Positions 26,187 through 35,650 of a stretch of 64,000 bases of DNA are shown one piece after another. The stretch is from positions 5,652-69,651 of the forward strand of contig JBEBGG010000002.1 in assembly GCA_040081555.1 (NCBI GenBank). Direction: 5' to 3'. Position numbers and translations under genes: made by a program. The DNA comes from CADEEX01 sp040081555 (GTDB lineage: Bacteria; Acidobacteriota; Vicinamibacteria; Vicinamibacterales; CAVVIG01). A model generated the notes under the pieces. The model was not told the DNA's origin, did no database searches, and saw nothing but the letters and a program-made list of their open reading frames with translations. The first letter of the stretch is position 1, and each line of letters opens with the position of its first letter.

Positions 26187-27071
26187 CTACAGCGCCCCTG
26201 CGCCCGAAACCACTTCGATGATTTCTCTCGTGATCGCTGCCTGACGCACCTTGTTCATGTACAGCGTGAGGCTCGAGATCATTTCCGACGAGTTCTTCGT
26301 GGCGGTATCCATCGCCGTCATTTGTGCCGCAAAGAACGCGGCGTTCGATTCGAGCAGCGCGCGGTATACCTGCACTTCGACATACCGCGGCAACAACTGC
26401 TCAAAAATCTTTGCCGGGTCGGGCTCATACAGGTAGTCGACTTGCCCGTCGGCGATCTTAGCCGCGGGAACTTGCTGCAGCTCAACTTCGGCTGGTTCGA
26501 TCGGCAACAGCTGGTCGATGACGACGCGCTGAGAGATCACCGACTTGAACTCGTTAAATACGAGCACGACCTTGTCGACATCACCAGACGTAAAGGCCTC
26601 AACCGCCAGCCGGGAAATCACTTTCGCATCGTCGAACTTCAGTTTCTGGAAGATGCCGATCTGTTCGAACAGAACTTTGAAGCCGCGACGGCCGAAATAC
26701 TCTCGCCCCTTGCGGCCGACGAGCCCAAGCGTGCAGGGTTCGGTCGTTCCGGTGACATACAGAGCGGCACCTTTGATGACATTGGTGTTAAAACTGCCAC
26801 ACAGCCCCTTGTCGGCGGTCACGACAATCACCAGGGTGCGGGAGTGAGCGCCTTTCTCACGAAGGGCCAGAAACGGGTGGACGCTCTTGTCGACGCGCAT
26901 GGCGACACTCGCCAGCACCCGTTGCATTTGCACGGCGTACGGCCGCGCGCCCATGATGCGTTCCTGCGCGCGACGCAACTTCGACGCAGCGACCATCTTC
27001 ATCGCCTTCGTGATCTGCTGCGTGTTCTTGACAGCGCGAACCCGGCGTCTCAGGTCAATCAGTGATGGCAT
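26187..27071 (-). CDS. atpG: F1 ATP synthase gamma subunit
   Basis: 294 residues. The N-terminal helix RRRVRAVKNTQQITKAMKMV and C-terminal helix NKVRQAAITREIIEVVSGAGAL are the conserved rotor coiled-coil ends of the gamma subunit. TADKGLCGSFN marks the Rossmann-like middle domain. It lies between atpA and atpD as in most bacteria. Confidence 0.96.
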   Translation of the reverse strand: MPSLIDLRRRVRAVKNTQQITKAMKMVAASKLRRAQERIMGARPYAVQMQRVLASVAMRVDKSVHPFLALREKGAHSRTLVIVVTADKGLCGSFNTNVIKGAALYVTGTTEPCTLGLVGRKGREYFGRRGFKVLFEQIGIFQKLKFDDAKVISRLAVEAFTSGDVDKVVLVFNEFKSVISQRVVIDQLLPIEPAEVELQQVPAAKIADGQVDYLYEPDPAKIFEQLLPRYVEVQVYRALLESNAAFFAAQMTAMDTATKNSSEMISSLTLYMNKVRQAAITREIIEVVSGAGAL

Positions 27072-27171
27072 GTCTCACACTTCACTACCCACGTGTTGTC
27101 GCCACAGAGGCACAGCGGCATCGAAAGGATCTCATCTCTGCGAAGCTGCTGTGTCGTAGTCGCAAAATGCG

Positions 27172-28698
27172 TTACGCTGCGGCGCTCTTGCGCGCCGCGA
27201 AGTCACCGCCGTACGTCTTAAGCGCCGCGTTCAACGCCGCCTTGAGCTCATCGTCCAGCTGCTTCTTTTCGACGATGCCCGTGAAAATTTGCGGGTGACG
27301 TGATTCGATGAACTGATAGAGCCCGGTTTCAAATTCGCGCAGGTTGCCCAACGCCACGTTGTCGAGATGGCCATTGGTACCGGCGAAGATGATGGCCACC
27401 TGGCGCTCCACAGCGAGCGGTTCGTACTGCGGCTGCTTCAAAATCTCGACAAGACGCGCGCCTCGCGTGAGTTGCGCCTGCGTCGACTTGTCCAGATCGC
27501 TACCAAACTGCGCAAAGGCCGCCAATTCGCGGTACTGAGCAAGGTCCAACCGGAGGGTGCCGGCGACCTGCCGCATCGCCTTTATCTGGGCCGAACCGCC
27601 GACGCGCGATACCGAATTGCCGACGTTGATGGCCGGACGGACGCCCTGATGGAAGAGGTCCGATTCCAGAAAGATCTGGCCATCTGTGATCGAGATGACG
27701 TTGGTTGGGATATAGGCTGACAGGTCGCCTGCCTGCGTCTCAATGATCGGCAACGCCGTCAACGATCCTCCGCCGAGCTCCTTGTTTAACTTCGCCGCTC
27801 TCTCCAACAGGCGCGAGTGGAGGTAGAAGACGTCGCCAGGATACGCCTCGCGACCCGGCGGGCGACGAAGCAGCAGGGAGATTTCTCGATATGACTGCGC
27901 GTGCTTCGACAAATCGTCGTAGACCACGAGGGCATGCCGGCCGTTATCGCGAAAATACTCACCGAAGGTGCAGGCAGAGTATGGGCTGATGTAGAGCAGC
28001 GGCGCCGGGTCCGACGCCGTCGCAGCGACAACGATCGTGTACTTCATCGCGTCCGCTTCTTCAAGCGTACGGACGACCTGGGCGACAGTCGACTGCTTTT
28101 GACCGATCGCATTGTAGATACAGATAACGCCGGTGTCCTTCTGGTTCAGGATCGCGTCGATGGCGACGGCCGTCTTGCCGGTCTGGCGGTCGCCAATAAT
28201 CAGTTCGCGCTGGCCACGGCCAATCGGCACCATGGCATCGATCGCCTTGAGCCCCGTCTGCAGCGGTTCTTTGACCGATTGACGATCAACGACACCAGGC
28301 GCGAGACGCTCGATCGGAGAAAACCGTTTGGTGGTGATGGGCCCCTTGCCGTCGATGGGCTGGCCGAGCGCATTGACGACGCGGCCAAGCATTTCGTCGC
28401 CGACCGGCACGGAAATGATACGGCCGGTACGCTTGACGGTATCGCCTTCGCGGATGTGCTTGTACTCGCCGAGCAGCACCGCTCCGACGCTGTCCTCCTC
28501 AAGGTTCAGCGCGATCCCGAAAATACCGCCGGGGAACTCGAGCATCTCGCCCGCCATGGCGTTCTCGACGCCGTGGATCCGTGCGATGCCGTCACCAATG
28601 GAGGTGATGCTGCCCACTTCGGCGACGTCGATGTCGACAGCGAAACTGCCGATCTGATCGCGAATGATCTTGGAAATCTCTTCGGCTTTGATATCCAT
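27172..28698 (-). CDS. atpA: F1 ATP synthase alpha subunit
   Basis: 508 residues. The N-terminus MDIKAEEISKIIRDQI is typical. Nucleotide-binding motifs include GDRQTGKTAVAIDAI (Walker A of the alpha family) and VVYDDLSKHAQSYREISLLL, with the arginine-finger region SVSRVGGSAQIKAM. Non-catalytic nucleotide-binding subunit of F1. It is five bases downstream of atpH. Confidence 0.97.
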   Translation of the reverse strand: MDIKAEEISKIIRDQIGSFAVDIDVAEVGSITSIGDGIARIHGVENAMAGEMLEFPGGIFGIALNLEEDSVGAVLLGEYKHIREGDTVKRTGRIISVPVGDEMLGRVVNALGQPIDGKGPITTKRFSPIERLAPGVVDRQSVKEPLQTGLKAIDAMVPIGRGQRELIIGDRQTGKTAVAIDAILNQKDTGVICIYNAIGQKQSTVAQVVRTLEEADAMKYTIVVAATASDPAPLLYISPYSACTFGEYFRDNGRHALVVYDDLSKHAQSYREISLLLRRPPGREAYPGDVFYLHSRLLERAAKLNKELGGGSLTALPIIETQAGDLSAYIPTNVISITDGQIFLESDLFHQGVRPAINVGNSVSRVGGSAQIKAMRQVAGTLRLDLAQYRELAAFAQFGSDLDKSTQAQLTRGARLVEILKQPQYEPLAVERQVAIIFAGTNGHLDNVALGNLREFETGLYQFIESRHPQIFTGIVEKKQLDDELKAALNAALKTYGGDFAARKSAAA

Positions 28699-28703
28699 AT
28701 CTC

Positions 28704-29252
28704 TTAAATACTCTCTTGCAACCGCTGCTTCAATCGCTGCAGTTGATTCGTGATACTGCCGTCGAACACCGTGCTGCCGACTCGGGCCACCAGTCCCCCG
28801 ATGATCGAAGGATCGACGGTCGCTGACAGGACGACCGCCCGCCCCGTAGCCAGGGCCAGACTTTTCTCAATCGACGTGACCTGTTCCGCCGGCATCAGTG
28901 AGGCAGACGTAACGTGGGCCCGCACCACATTTCTATGCTCCATGAGCCTGTTGCTGAAAATATCGAGAATGTCCTTGAGCAAGACAAATCGATCGCGATC
29001 CGCGAGCAGCACGAGCAGCTTGCTAACGACTTGGGTCATGGAGACGCGCGCAACTATCGCCTCAATCGTCGCGCGCTTCCGCCCAGCTGGAACCACGGGA
29101 TTGAGGAGGGCCTTGCTGAGCACCGGCTCAGCGTCAAGTAGGGCGGAGAAGCCAGCAAGATCGAGCTCGACTTGTGACAAGTCCGCACGCTCCCTGATGG
29201 CAACGTCGAGGAGAGCGCGGGCGTAACGGGTGGCAGCGGTTCGTTGGGTCAC
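28704..29252 (-). CDS. atpH: F1F0 ATP synthase delta subunit
   Basis: 182 residues from GTG 29252. The frame is open 48 codons upstream, but the conserved opening TAATRYARALLDVA and the family length of about 180 residues fit this start. The C-terminal DPSIIGGLVARVGSTVFDGSI is the conserved OSCP/delta signature. It connects F1 to the peripheral stalk. Upstream lies parB rather than atpF, so the F0 genes are not in this operon. Confidence 0.92.
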   Translation of the reverse strand: MTQRTAATRYARALLDVAIRERADLSQVELDLAGFSALLDAEPVLSKALLNPVVPAGRKRATIEAIVARVSMTQVVSKLLVLLADRDRFVLLKDILDIFSNRLMEHRNVVRAHVTSASLMPAEQVTSIEKSLALATGRAVVLSATVDPSIIGGLVARVGSTVFDGSITNQLQRLKQRLQESI

Positions 29253-29413
29253 GTCGTTCAGTCCAGCGGCCCGTCGGGGCGGCGCAATTGGACGCCTCTT
29301 CGCGGCGCCTGATCGCTTGAGATAACTTTCACAAGCGCGGAACACTGATTTATACCACGGTTTACGGCGCTCCGTGGCAACTCGAAATGTCGTCAACCTC
29401 GCCGATGCGGTGG

Positions 29414-30292
29414 TTACTTCTCTCCGGTCAATTGATCAAACAACCGAATCAGCTCGTCTTCTGAGCCAAAGTCGATTTCGATGCGTCCTTTGTTACCTGT
29501 GCGCGCGATGCGAACCCGAGTACCGAAGATAAAGCGAAGTCGTTCTTCGGCGGCCCTAGTGTGGACGTCGGTCTTTGGCTCGGCGGCTGTAATGGCATCC
29601 TTGGCGGTTCTGACGGCGGTCGACTCCTTTCGAACGAAGTTCTCGGTCTCCCGAACAGACCACCCCCGGGCTATAACATCCCGCGCAATACGGCGCTGAT
29701 CTGCTTCGACTGGCAGCCCGAGCAAGGCCCGCGCATGGCCCATTGTTAACCGGCCCGCCGCCACGTCGCTCTGCACATCCTCCGTGAGTTTCAGCAAACG
29801 AACGACGTTTGCCACAGTCGCGCGATCCTTGCCGACAGCAGCTGAGATCTCGTCCTGTGTCAGCATGAACTCATCAGATAGCCGGCGATAGGCGAGTGCC
29901 TCGTCTATCGGATTGAGGTTCTCGCGTTGGATGTTTTCGATGAGCGCCAATTCGAGGAGCGATTGGTCGTTACCGGCGGCAACATCGCGGATGACTATGG
30001 GCACCCGCATCAGTCCTGCGCGTTGGGCAGCGCGCCAGCGCCGCTCGCCAGCGATGATGTGAAAACGGTCGCCGACGCGGCGGACGACGATCGGCTGGAT
30101 GATGCCGTTCGACTTGATCGATCGGGCCAAGTCATCAAGCCGCCCATCGTCCATCTGACCGCGTGGTTGGAATGTATTGGGCGTCAGCAGGTGGATGTCC
30201 ACGTCGAGCGCGTTAGCATTCGCGGCGGGCGCATCGGGAATGAGCGCGCTCAGTCCTTTGCCGAGTGCTGGTCGTTTTTCCATAGGGTTCAT
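29414..30292 (-). CDS. parB: Chromosome-partitioning protein ParB
   Basis: 292 residues. Starts with the short ParA-interacting segment GKGLSALIPDAP. The CTPase domain shows QPRGQMDD, GIIQPIVVRR and the ParB box AGERRWRAAQRAGL, with ELALIENIQRENLNPIDEALAY. A helix-turn-helix region (LTQDEISAAVGKDRATVANVVRLL) binds parS, and a C-terminal dimerisation domain follows (KGRIEIDFGSEDELIRLFDQL). It lies 61 bp downstream of parA, and its parS target is at 31266. Confidence 0.96.
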   Translation of the reverse strand: MNPMEKRPALGKGLSALIPDAPAANANALDVDIHLLTPNTFQPRGQMDDGRLDDLARSIKSNGIIQPIVVRRVGDRFHIIAGERRWRAAQRAGLMRVPIVIRDVAAGNDQSLLELALIENIQRENLNPIDEALAYRRLSDEFMLTQDEISAAVGKDRATVANVVRLLKLTEDVQSDVAAGRLTMGHARALLGLPVEADQRRIARDVIARGWSVRETENFVRKESTAVRTAKDAITAAEPKTDVHTRAAEERLRFIFGTRVRIARTGNKGRIEIDFGSEDELIRLFDQLTGEK

Positions 30293-30353
30293 CGCTCGTC
30301 GTTCGGGCTCGGGTTCTTGGGCTCGTTGCTCGGGAGCAGGGACGGCTTAGCCC

Positions 30354-31163
30354 CTAAAGGGGACTACCGCCTTGCGGCGCAGAATGGTGACCGCGTCGTT
30401 CGATCAGTTCACGACCAAGCGCCAGATACGCTTCGGCGCCGCGCGACTTCGGATCGTAGGCGATCACGGGCATGCCGTGGCTCGGCGCCTCGGCGAGGCG
30501 GACATTGCGCGGAATCATCGTACGGAACACCTTCTCCTTGAAGAACCCGCGAACGTCATTCGCAACCAACTGGCCGAGATTCGTCCGTTCCTCGTACATA
30601 GTAAACAACACGCCTTCGATATCGAGTAAGGGATTGAGAACCCCTCGGACCCTTCGAATCGTGCCGAGTAGTTCTGCGAGTCCTTCGAGCGCAAAGAACT
30701 CGCAATGCAACGGGATGAGCACGGCATCTGCGGCCACAAGGCCGTTCAATGTCAGTAGGCCGAGAGACGGCGGGCAATCAATTAGGATGAAGTCGTAAAG
30801 CTCCCGCGCGGCATTCAGGAGCAGGCGGAGACGTTCTTCACGACGCAGCAAGGGCACGAGCTCAATTTCAGCGCCTGTCAGCTGACGGTCAGCAGGAATC
30901 AGTGAGAGGCCAGGAGTATCGGTAGCGACCGTGAACGCCTCTGGATCAACAGCCGGCTCATGAGCGGTCAGTGCTTCGTGGACCGTGCCGCTCGTTCCGC
31001 TCCTGCCTTTCTGTCCTACGCCACTCGTCAGGTTGCCCTGCGGATCGATATCCACCACGAGCACTCTCAACCCAGTTGTTGCCAGCGAGGCTCCAAGGTT
31101 AATAGTGGTGGTGGTCTTCCCGACGCCGCCCTTCTGGTTGACTACGGCGATGATGCGAGACAT
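30354..31163 (-). CDS. parA: Chromosome-partitioning ATPase ParA (Soj)
   Basis: 269 residues, chromosomal Soj-type length without an N-terminal HTH. The deviant Walker A KGGVGKTTTTINLG is at the N-terminus. DIDPQGNLTSG, IDCPPSLGLLTLNGL and the C-terminal VIAYDPKSRGAEAYLALGREL are typical. It uses ATP-dependent nonspecific DNA binding to move ParB-parS complexes. It sits between rsmG and parB, the standard order near bacterial origins. Confidence 0.96.
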   Translation of the reverse strand: MSRIIAVVNQKGGVGKTTTTINLGASLATTGLRVLVVDIDPQGNLTSGVGQKGRSGTSGTVHEALTAHEPAVDPEAFTVATDTPGLSLIPADRQLTGAEIELVPLLRREERLRLLLNAARELYDFILIDCPPSLGLLTLNGLVAADAVLIPLHCEFFALEGLAELLGTIRRVRGVLNPLLDIEGVLFTMYEERTNLGQLVANDVRGFFKEKVFRTMIPRNVRLAEAPSHGMPVIAYDPKSRGAEAYLALGRELIERRGHHSAPQGGSPL

Positions 31164-31265
31164 TTGATTTACTTAAGACTAACGGATCTGCTCTGGCCGC
31201 CGTGCCTGGGCAGAATAGGAGAACCCCCGCAAACCGGTCAACTTCAGCTCCGAGAAGTGCACAAA

Positions 31266-31281
31266 TGTTCCACGTGGAACA
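31266..31281. promoter_or_regulatory. parS: parS centromere site
   Basis: TGTTCCACGTGGAACA is a perfect 16-bp palindrome. It equals the Pseudomonas-type parS and differs from the Bacillus consensus TGTTTCACGTGAAACA by one symmetric substitution per arm. It lies in the 141-bp gap between rsmG and parA, about 7-9 kb from the proposed origin, where parS sites usually cluster. No second perfect copy was noticed in the window. Confidence 0.93.
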
Positions 31282-31304
31282 TCTTGGCCATGACGTAAAA
31301 CGGG

Positions 31305-31925
31305 TTAGGTCTCCCGCCGTCGACCGAGCACCGACATCGCGTTTCCGCACGGAAGTGCATATTTATCAAGTATTTCCAAGCCGCCAATCGACTTGACAGG
31401 TTGAGAGCCGAAGAAGAGCATGCGCCCGTCCTCTCCCAGAAGGTGATTGGCAACCTCGATTGTCTGTTCAATTCGAACGGCGCGGCATGTGATGAGAGCA
31501 ACAGAGCGGCGGTTCCACCTAAGCAAGTCCTCAAACCTGCTCTGAACTTGGGCGCCCTGCACCGGCACAACCCTGAGAGCTTCTCGAAGGAACGCGGCTT
31601 TCCTACCTCGCGACTCGGTGAGCGTCAGGGCGAGCCCGGACGAAACCACAGCTAGGGGAATAGCAGGAGTGCCACCACCTGAACCAAGATCCACCCACAA
31701 GCCAGATAACCCCCGAACGGCCGGCTCTGCCACCAACGCCTCGAAGATCAACCGATCCAGCGTCGCGTCCGGCCACCCGTCAAGGGGGAGTGCCGTCAGA
31801 TTGATGCGCCGGTTCCAGACTTGGAGCAACTCGGCGTAGGTCTTGAGCGCCGCCAAGTGAGAGGGGGAGACGGCTATCTTGAGGACTTTGGCGCGCTCGA
31901 GCACGCGAATCTGAAACGAACTCAT
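31305..31925 (-). CDS. rsmG: 16S rRNA (guanine-N7) methyltransferase RsmG (GidB)
   Basis: 206 residues. YAELLQVWNRRINLTAL is the family's N-terminal signature, and the SAM-binding motif WVDLGSGGGTPAIPLAVV is intact, with ESRGRKAAFLRE next. It methylates G527 of 16S rRNA. ATG 31925 overlaps the mnmG stop as ATGA, and GTG 31940 is an alternative start. Part of the conserved mnmE-mnmG-rsmG-parA-parB series. Confidence 0.93.
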   Translation of the reverse strand: MSSFQIRVLERAKVLKIAVSPSHLAALKTYAELLQVWNRRINLTALPLDGWPDATLDRLIFEALVAEPAVRGLSGLWVDLGSGGGTPAIPLAVVSSGLALTLTESRGRKAAFLREALRVVPVQGAQVQSRFEDLLRWNRRSVALITCRAVRIEQTIEVANHLLGEDGRMLFFGSQPVKSIGGLEILDKYALPCGNAMSVLGRRRET

Positions 31926-33775
31926 GACGTCGCTTGCCACCGGCGCACAAAAGCGCCAAGCACAGCGACAGCGGCAGGAGTAACACCCGGGATTCTGAGC
32001 GCGTGACCGAGCGTGTCAGGACGTATCTGAGAGAGCCTAAAGACCACCTCTCGTGACAGACCAGGCACCTGGTCGAAGGGGAACTCCCGTGGTATCCGCC
32101 GGCGTTCATCCCGGCGCAGGCGCTCGATTTCGCTTTCCTGACGGCGAAGGTAACCTGCGTACTTGATGGTGACTTCAATACTCGCGACATCCACCGAGGG
32201 CCGGTCCGGATCCACCGCGATCGTCACTCGCGCATCCTCCATCAGATTCTGGAGGCGAATCTCTGGTTGTGTGAGCAATTGCGCCGCGGACACTCGATCT
32301 CCGGAGGAGGTCCGCAGCCGTGTGCGCTCCAAATCGGCGAGGTTACGGCTCAACCTCGATTTCCTGGCGCTAAACAATTCCCAACGTTCGTCATCAACCA
32401 GCCCCGCCTCTCGCCCCTTAGGTGTGAGCCTCAGATCGGCGTTATCGATCCGGAGTAGTAGACGATGCTCGGCGCGTGAGGTGAACATTCGGTAGGGCTC
32501 CAAGCATCCTTTGGTGATGAGATCATCCACGAGGATACCGATGTAAGCCTCCTCCCGGCCGATCACAAGCGGCGGCTCTCGACGTGCCCGCTTGGCAGCG
32601 TTCACGCCGGCTACAAGGCCTTGCGCGGCAGCCTCCTCATAGCCAGAAGTACCGTTGATCTGCCCGGCAAGAAACAGTCCGGACACACGCTTGCTCTCGA
32701 GAGTCCGGGTCAACTCGGTCGGCTGGATGAAGTCGTACTCGACCGCATAACCAGGGCGGAGCATCACAGCGCCTTCAAGCCCGGGCAGCGACCGCACCAG
32801 GTCAAGCTGAACCGCTTCGGGAAGGCTCGTAGAGAAGCCATTGACATAGACTTCAGGCGCGTCGGCGCCTTCGGGTTCGAGAAAGATCTGGTGCCGCTCT
32901 CGGTGGGGAAAGCGCATGATCTTGTCCTCAAGCGACGGGCAGTAACGAGGACCGATGCCTTTGATTTGGCCGTTGTAGAGCGGCGACTGGCCAATGTTGT
33001 CAGTCACCAGTTGCCGTACACGATCATTCGTGTGGACCAGATAGCAGGGAACCTGCGGACGCGATGACCGCTCTTCGCTGAGGAACGAAAAGGGAACACG
33101 CGGGTCGTCGCCCTCCTCGCGTTGAAATCGTCCACTGCGGACTCCGCCATCGAAATCGATGCTGGCTCGACTGAGCCGTGGAGGAGTGCCAGTCTTCAAT
33201 CGTCCCCACTCGAAGCCGAACGACTTGAGTGATGCCGCCAGATCCTGGGACGGCGGTTCACCAAAGCGTCCTGCTGGTCGCTGCGTGCGCCCGATGTGAA
33301 TCAAACCGTTCAGAAACGTGCCGGTCGTCACGACGAGTGCGGCACACCTGTGCGACTCACCATCTTCGAATGCGAGCCCAGCGATACGGCCGTGCTCCAC
33401 GAGAATCGTGCCGGCGCGGCCGATCAACCATTCAATGCAAGGCTGGGCGTTGAGCGTGTCTCTCATCCATTGGCCGTAGACCTTCTTGTCGGCCTGCGCG
33501 CGCGGCGACCACACCGCCGGCCCACGGCTGCGGTTGAGCAACTTGAACTGAATACCGGTGTCGTCGATGGCTCGGCCCATGAGGCCACCAAGCGCATCGA
33601 CTTCACGAACCAGGTGGCCCTTCGCCGTCCCGCCTATGGCCGGGTTGCATGGCATGTGCCCGACGGTATCCTTCGTCAGCGTGCACAGCCCGACCCTTGC
33701 ACCAAGGCGGGCGGACGCGAATGCGGCTTCGCAGCCTGCATGACCTGCACCGATCACAATGACGTCAAAGTTCAT
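31922..33775 (-). CDS. mnmG: tRNA uridine-5-carboxymethylaminomethyl modification enzyme MnmG (GidA)
   Basis: 617 residues. The FAD-binding start FDVIVIGAGHAGCEAAFASA, then MPCNPAIGGTAKGHLVREVDALGG, GTFLNGLIHIG and FSTSLPEAVQLDLVRSLPGL are diagnostic, with the helical C-terminal domain (IEVTIKYAGYLRRQ) binding tRNA and MnmE. With MnmE it installs cmnm5U34. ATG 33775 overlaps the mnmE stop as ATGA, and a TTG four codons upstream is less likely. Confidence 0.96.
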   Translation of the reverse strand: MNFDVIVIGAGHAGCEAAFASARLGARVGLCTLTKDTVGHMPCNPAIGGTAKGHLVREVDALGGLMGRAIDDTGIQFKLLNRSRGPAVWSPRAQADKKVYGQWMRDTLNAQPCIEWLIGRAGTILVEHGRIAGLAFEDGESHRCAALVVTTGTFLNGLIHIGRTQRPAGRFGEPPSQDLAASLKSFGFEWGRLKTGTPPRLSRASIDFDGGVRSGRFQREEGDDPRVPFSFLSEERSSRPQVPCYLVHTNDRVRQLVTDNIGQSPLYNGQIKGIGPRYCPSLEDKIMRFPHRERHQIFLEPEGADAPEVYVNGFSTSLPEAVQLDLVRSLPGLEGAVMLRPGYAVEYDFIQPTELTRTLESKRVSGLFLAGQINGTSGYEEAAAQGLVAGVNAAKRARREPPLVIGREEAYIGILVDDLITKGCLEPYRMFTSRAEHRLLLRIDNADLRLTPKGREAGLVDDERWELFSARKSRLSRNLADLERTRLRTSSGDRVSAAQLLTQPEIRLQNLMEDARVTIAVDPDRPSVDVASIEVTIKYAGYLRRQESEIERLRRDERRRIPREFPFDQVPGLSREVVFRLSQIRPDTLGHALRIPGVTPAAVAVLGAFVRRWQATS

Positions 33776-35118
33776 TTGCCGATACAAAAATTGGCGAAGA
33801 TATGTGCGAGCAGATCCTCGCTGGTCCTCCGGCCAGTCACTTCTTCCAGCGCTATCTTGGCGATCTGGAGATCGGCGAGGAGGAACTCCTCAGAGAGCGG
33901 AGTTTCGTTATCAGCGGCGGCGTGGCGGCACCGACGGACCGCCTCGCGTGCTCGCCCAACCTCAGCCATGTGCCGAACGTTGGTCATCGCCGGCAGCTCC
34001 TTCAACGACCCCTGTTCGAGCGCGGAACCAATCAAAAGGCGCAACTCCGACAAACCAGCGCCCGTCACCACGGAAACATGAGCGGCTCGATCATCCTCCC
34101 AAAGGTGCGGCAAATCGCACTTCGTGGCAACGTCGATGACCTTGTGGCTGTGACCATCCAATCGTTCGGGAAGACGCACGTCATCACGAGAGCGAGAAAT
34201 GTCGGATACCTTCAGTACCAAATCTGCAACATTGAGCGCCCCCAGGCAGCGCCCAACGCCCTCGGCCTCAACAGGGTCGGTCGTCTGGCGCAGTCCCGCG
34301 GTATCCACAAGGGTGATTCGCATGCCCTCAATTTCCGTTGCTTCCGTCACGAGATCGCGCGTTGTTCCAGGCAACTCGGTCACAATCGCGCGATCGGTGC
34401 CAATTAATGCGTTGAATAGACTACTTTTGCCAGCGTTCGGGGCTCCAACGATTGCCACTTGGAGCCCCTCACGCAACAAGCGCCCGCGGCGGGCACCTTC
34501 GAGCAGCGAGTCCAGTTGGCCCTCTATCGCATCGAGCTCGAGCAGTAGCTCATCAGCTCTCACGAAGTGATACCCCTCGTCGGGGAAATCGACCGACGCC
34601 TCGAGTCGCGCGACCAGACCGAATACCGCTCGATCAACCTCGCCAATGCGTGAGGTCAGGGTCCCGGCCAACTGATCGAACGCGGACCGCGCCTGGAGGG
34701 GAGTGGAAGCATTGATCAGATCGCCGACGGCCTCTGCCTGTGCAAGGTCCAGACGGCCATTGAGAAATGCGCGAAGCGTGAACTCCCCGGGCATGGCTAG
34801 GCGCGCACCCGCAGCGAGCGCAGCCGTCACGATCGCCCTCAGTAAGACCGGGTTCCCATGCCCGCTGATCTCAACGACTGACTCTCCCGTGTACGACGCA
34901 GGCTCAGGGAAGAACGTCACGATCACCTGGTCGATCGTGCAGCCATCCGGCCCTCTGATCGTCGATAGGGTCGCGTGGCGGGGAACGAATGGCTGTTGTC
35001 GGCAGGCGAGCGTTAGTGCTACTGATTCCGCGGCGGGTCCAGCAAGCCTGACAATGCCAAGTGCGCCGCGTCCAGGAGGTGTCGCGATTGCGACGATGGT
35101 GTCGTTCGCTGAGAACAT
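33772..35118 (-). CDS. mnmE: tRNA modification GTPase MnmE (TrmE)
   Basis: 448 residues. N-terminal folate-binding domain (TIVAIATPPGRGALGIVRLAG; YTGESVVEISGHGNP), helical domain and inserted G domain with G1 GAPNAGKSSLFNAL, G2/G3 TTRDLVTE and DTAGLRQT. The protein ends in the catalytic CIGK motif. In this protein TKCD serves as G4. It works with MnmG on wobble uridines. Confidence 0.96.
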   Translation of the reverse strand: MFSANDTIVAIATPPGRGALGIVRLAGPAAESVALTLACRQQPFVPRHATLSTIRGPDGCTIDQVIVTFFPEPASYTGESVVEISGHGNPVLLRAIVTAALAAGARLAMPGEFTLRAFLNGRLDLAQAEAVGDLINASTPLQARSAFDQLAGTLTSRIGEVDRAVFGLVARLEASVDFPDEGYHFVRADELLLELDAIEGQLDSLLEGARRGRLLREGLQVAIVGAPNAGKSSLFNALIGTDRAIVTELPGTTRDLVTEATEIEGMRITLVDTAGLRQTTDPVEAEGVGRCLGALNVADLVLKVSDISRSRDDVRLPERLDGHSHKVIDVATKCDLPHLWEDDRAAHVSVVTGAGLSELRLLIGSALEQGSLKELPAMTNVRHMAEVGRAREAVRRCRHAAADNETPLSEEFLLADLQIAKIALEEVTGRRTSEDLLAHIFANFCIGK

Positions 35119-35195
35119 GCTAGGTGTAGATCTTCGGGTTCTCAGTTAACGAATCGACCGTCGCGCCGGCCAGCCTGATTGCGATCGCCTCCAGA

Positions 35196-35648
35196 CTACC
35201 GCCGTGCGGAAATCTGTACAGTCTTGGAAAACGCGTCCCCGATGCTCTCGGTGGTGGTGCCAGGGACTTCAGAGACTGCCATATGCACCAGACGTCGCTC
35301 ATAAGGATTGAGCGGACCCATTTGCTGATCGGCGCCAGTGTCTTTCGCCTTCTCGGCTAGGAACTTCGCCATCTGCCTGAGCTCAACATCTTTGCCCCTG
35401 CGGTAGGCAAGCGCATCGACGAACACGCGTTGGTCGCCACCGAGGCCACGGCCGAATGCCATGTCAACGACATGTTGAAGTGCCTTGATGGGCTCACCGC
35501 GGTGACGGACTAACAGCTCAGACTCCCCACCTGTGTAGTTGAGACGGGTGCCGTCTGGCGTCTCCTCGACGGCGATCTCGCTCTGAATACCAAGCGAGAC
35601 TGCGAACCGGTTCATGAAATCGATAATTGAGGTATAGGCGTTGCTCAT
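35196..35648 (-). CDS. khpB: KhpB/Jag RNA-binding protein (KH and R3H domains, Jag-N absent)
   Basis: 150 residues. A KH-like region (about 45-75) contains LLVRHRGEPIKALQHVVDMA, and an R3H domain at the C-terminus has NPYERRLVHMAVSE followed by TESIGD. Firmicute Jag/KhpB proteins are over 200 residues with an N-terminal Jag domain and linker. Both are missing here, as in many diderm homologues. The KH loop has only the first glycine of the usual GxxG. It is two bases downstream of yidC and likely co-translated with it. Confidence 0.88.
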   Translation of the reverse strand: MSNAYTSIIDFMNRFAVSLGIQSEIAVEETPDGTRLNYTGGESELLVRHRGEPIKALQHVVDMAFGRGLGGDQRVFVDALAYRRGKDVELRQMAKFLAEKAKDTGADQQMGPLNPYERRLVHMAVSEVPGTTTESIGDAFSKTVQISARR

Positions 35649-35650
35649 GG

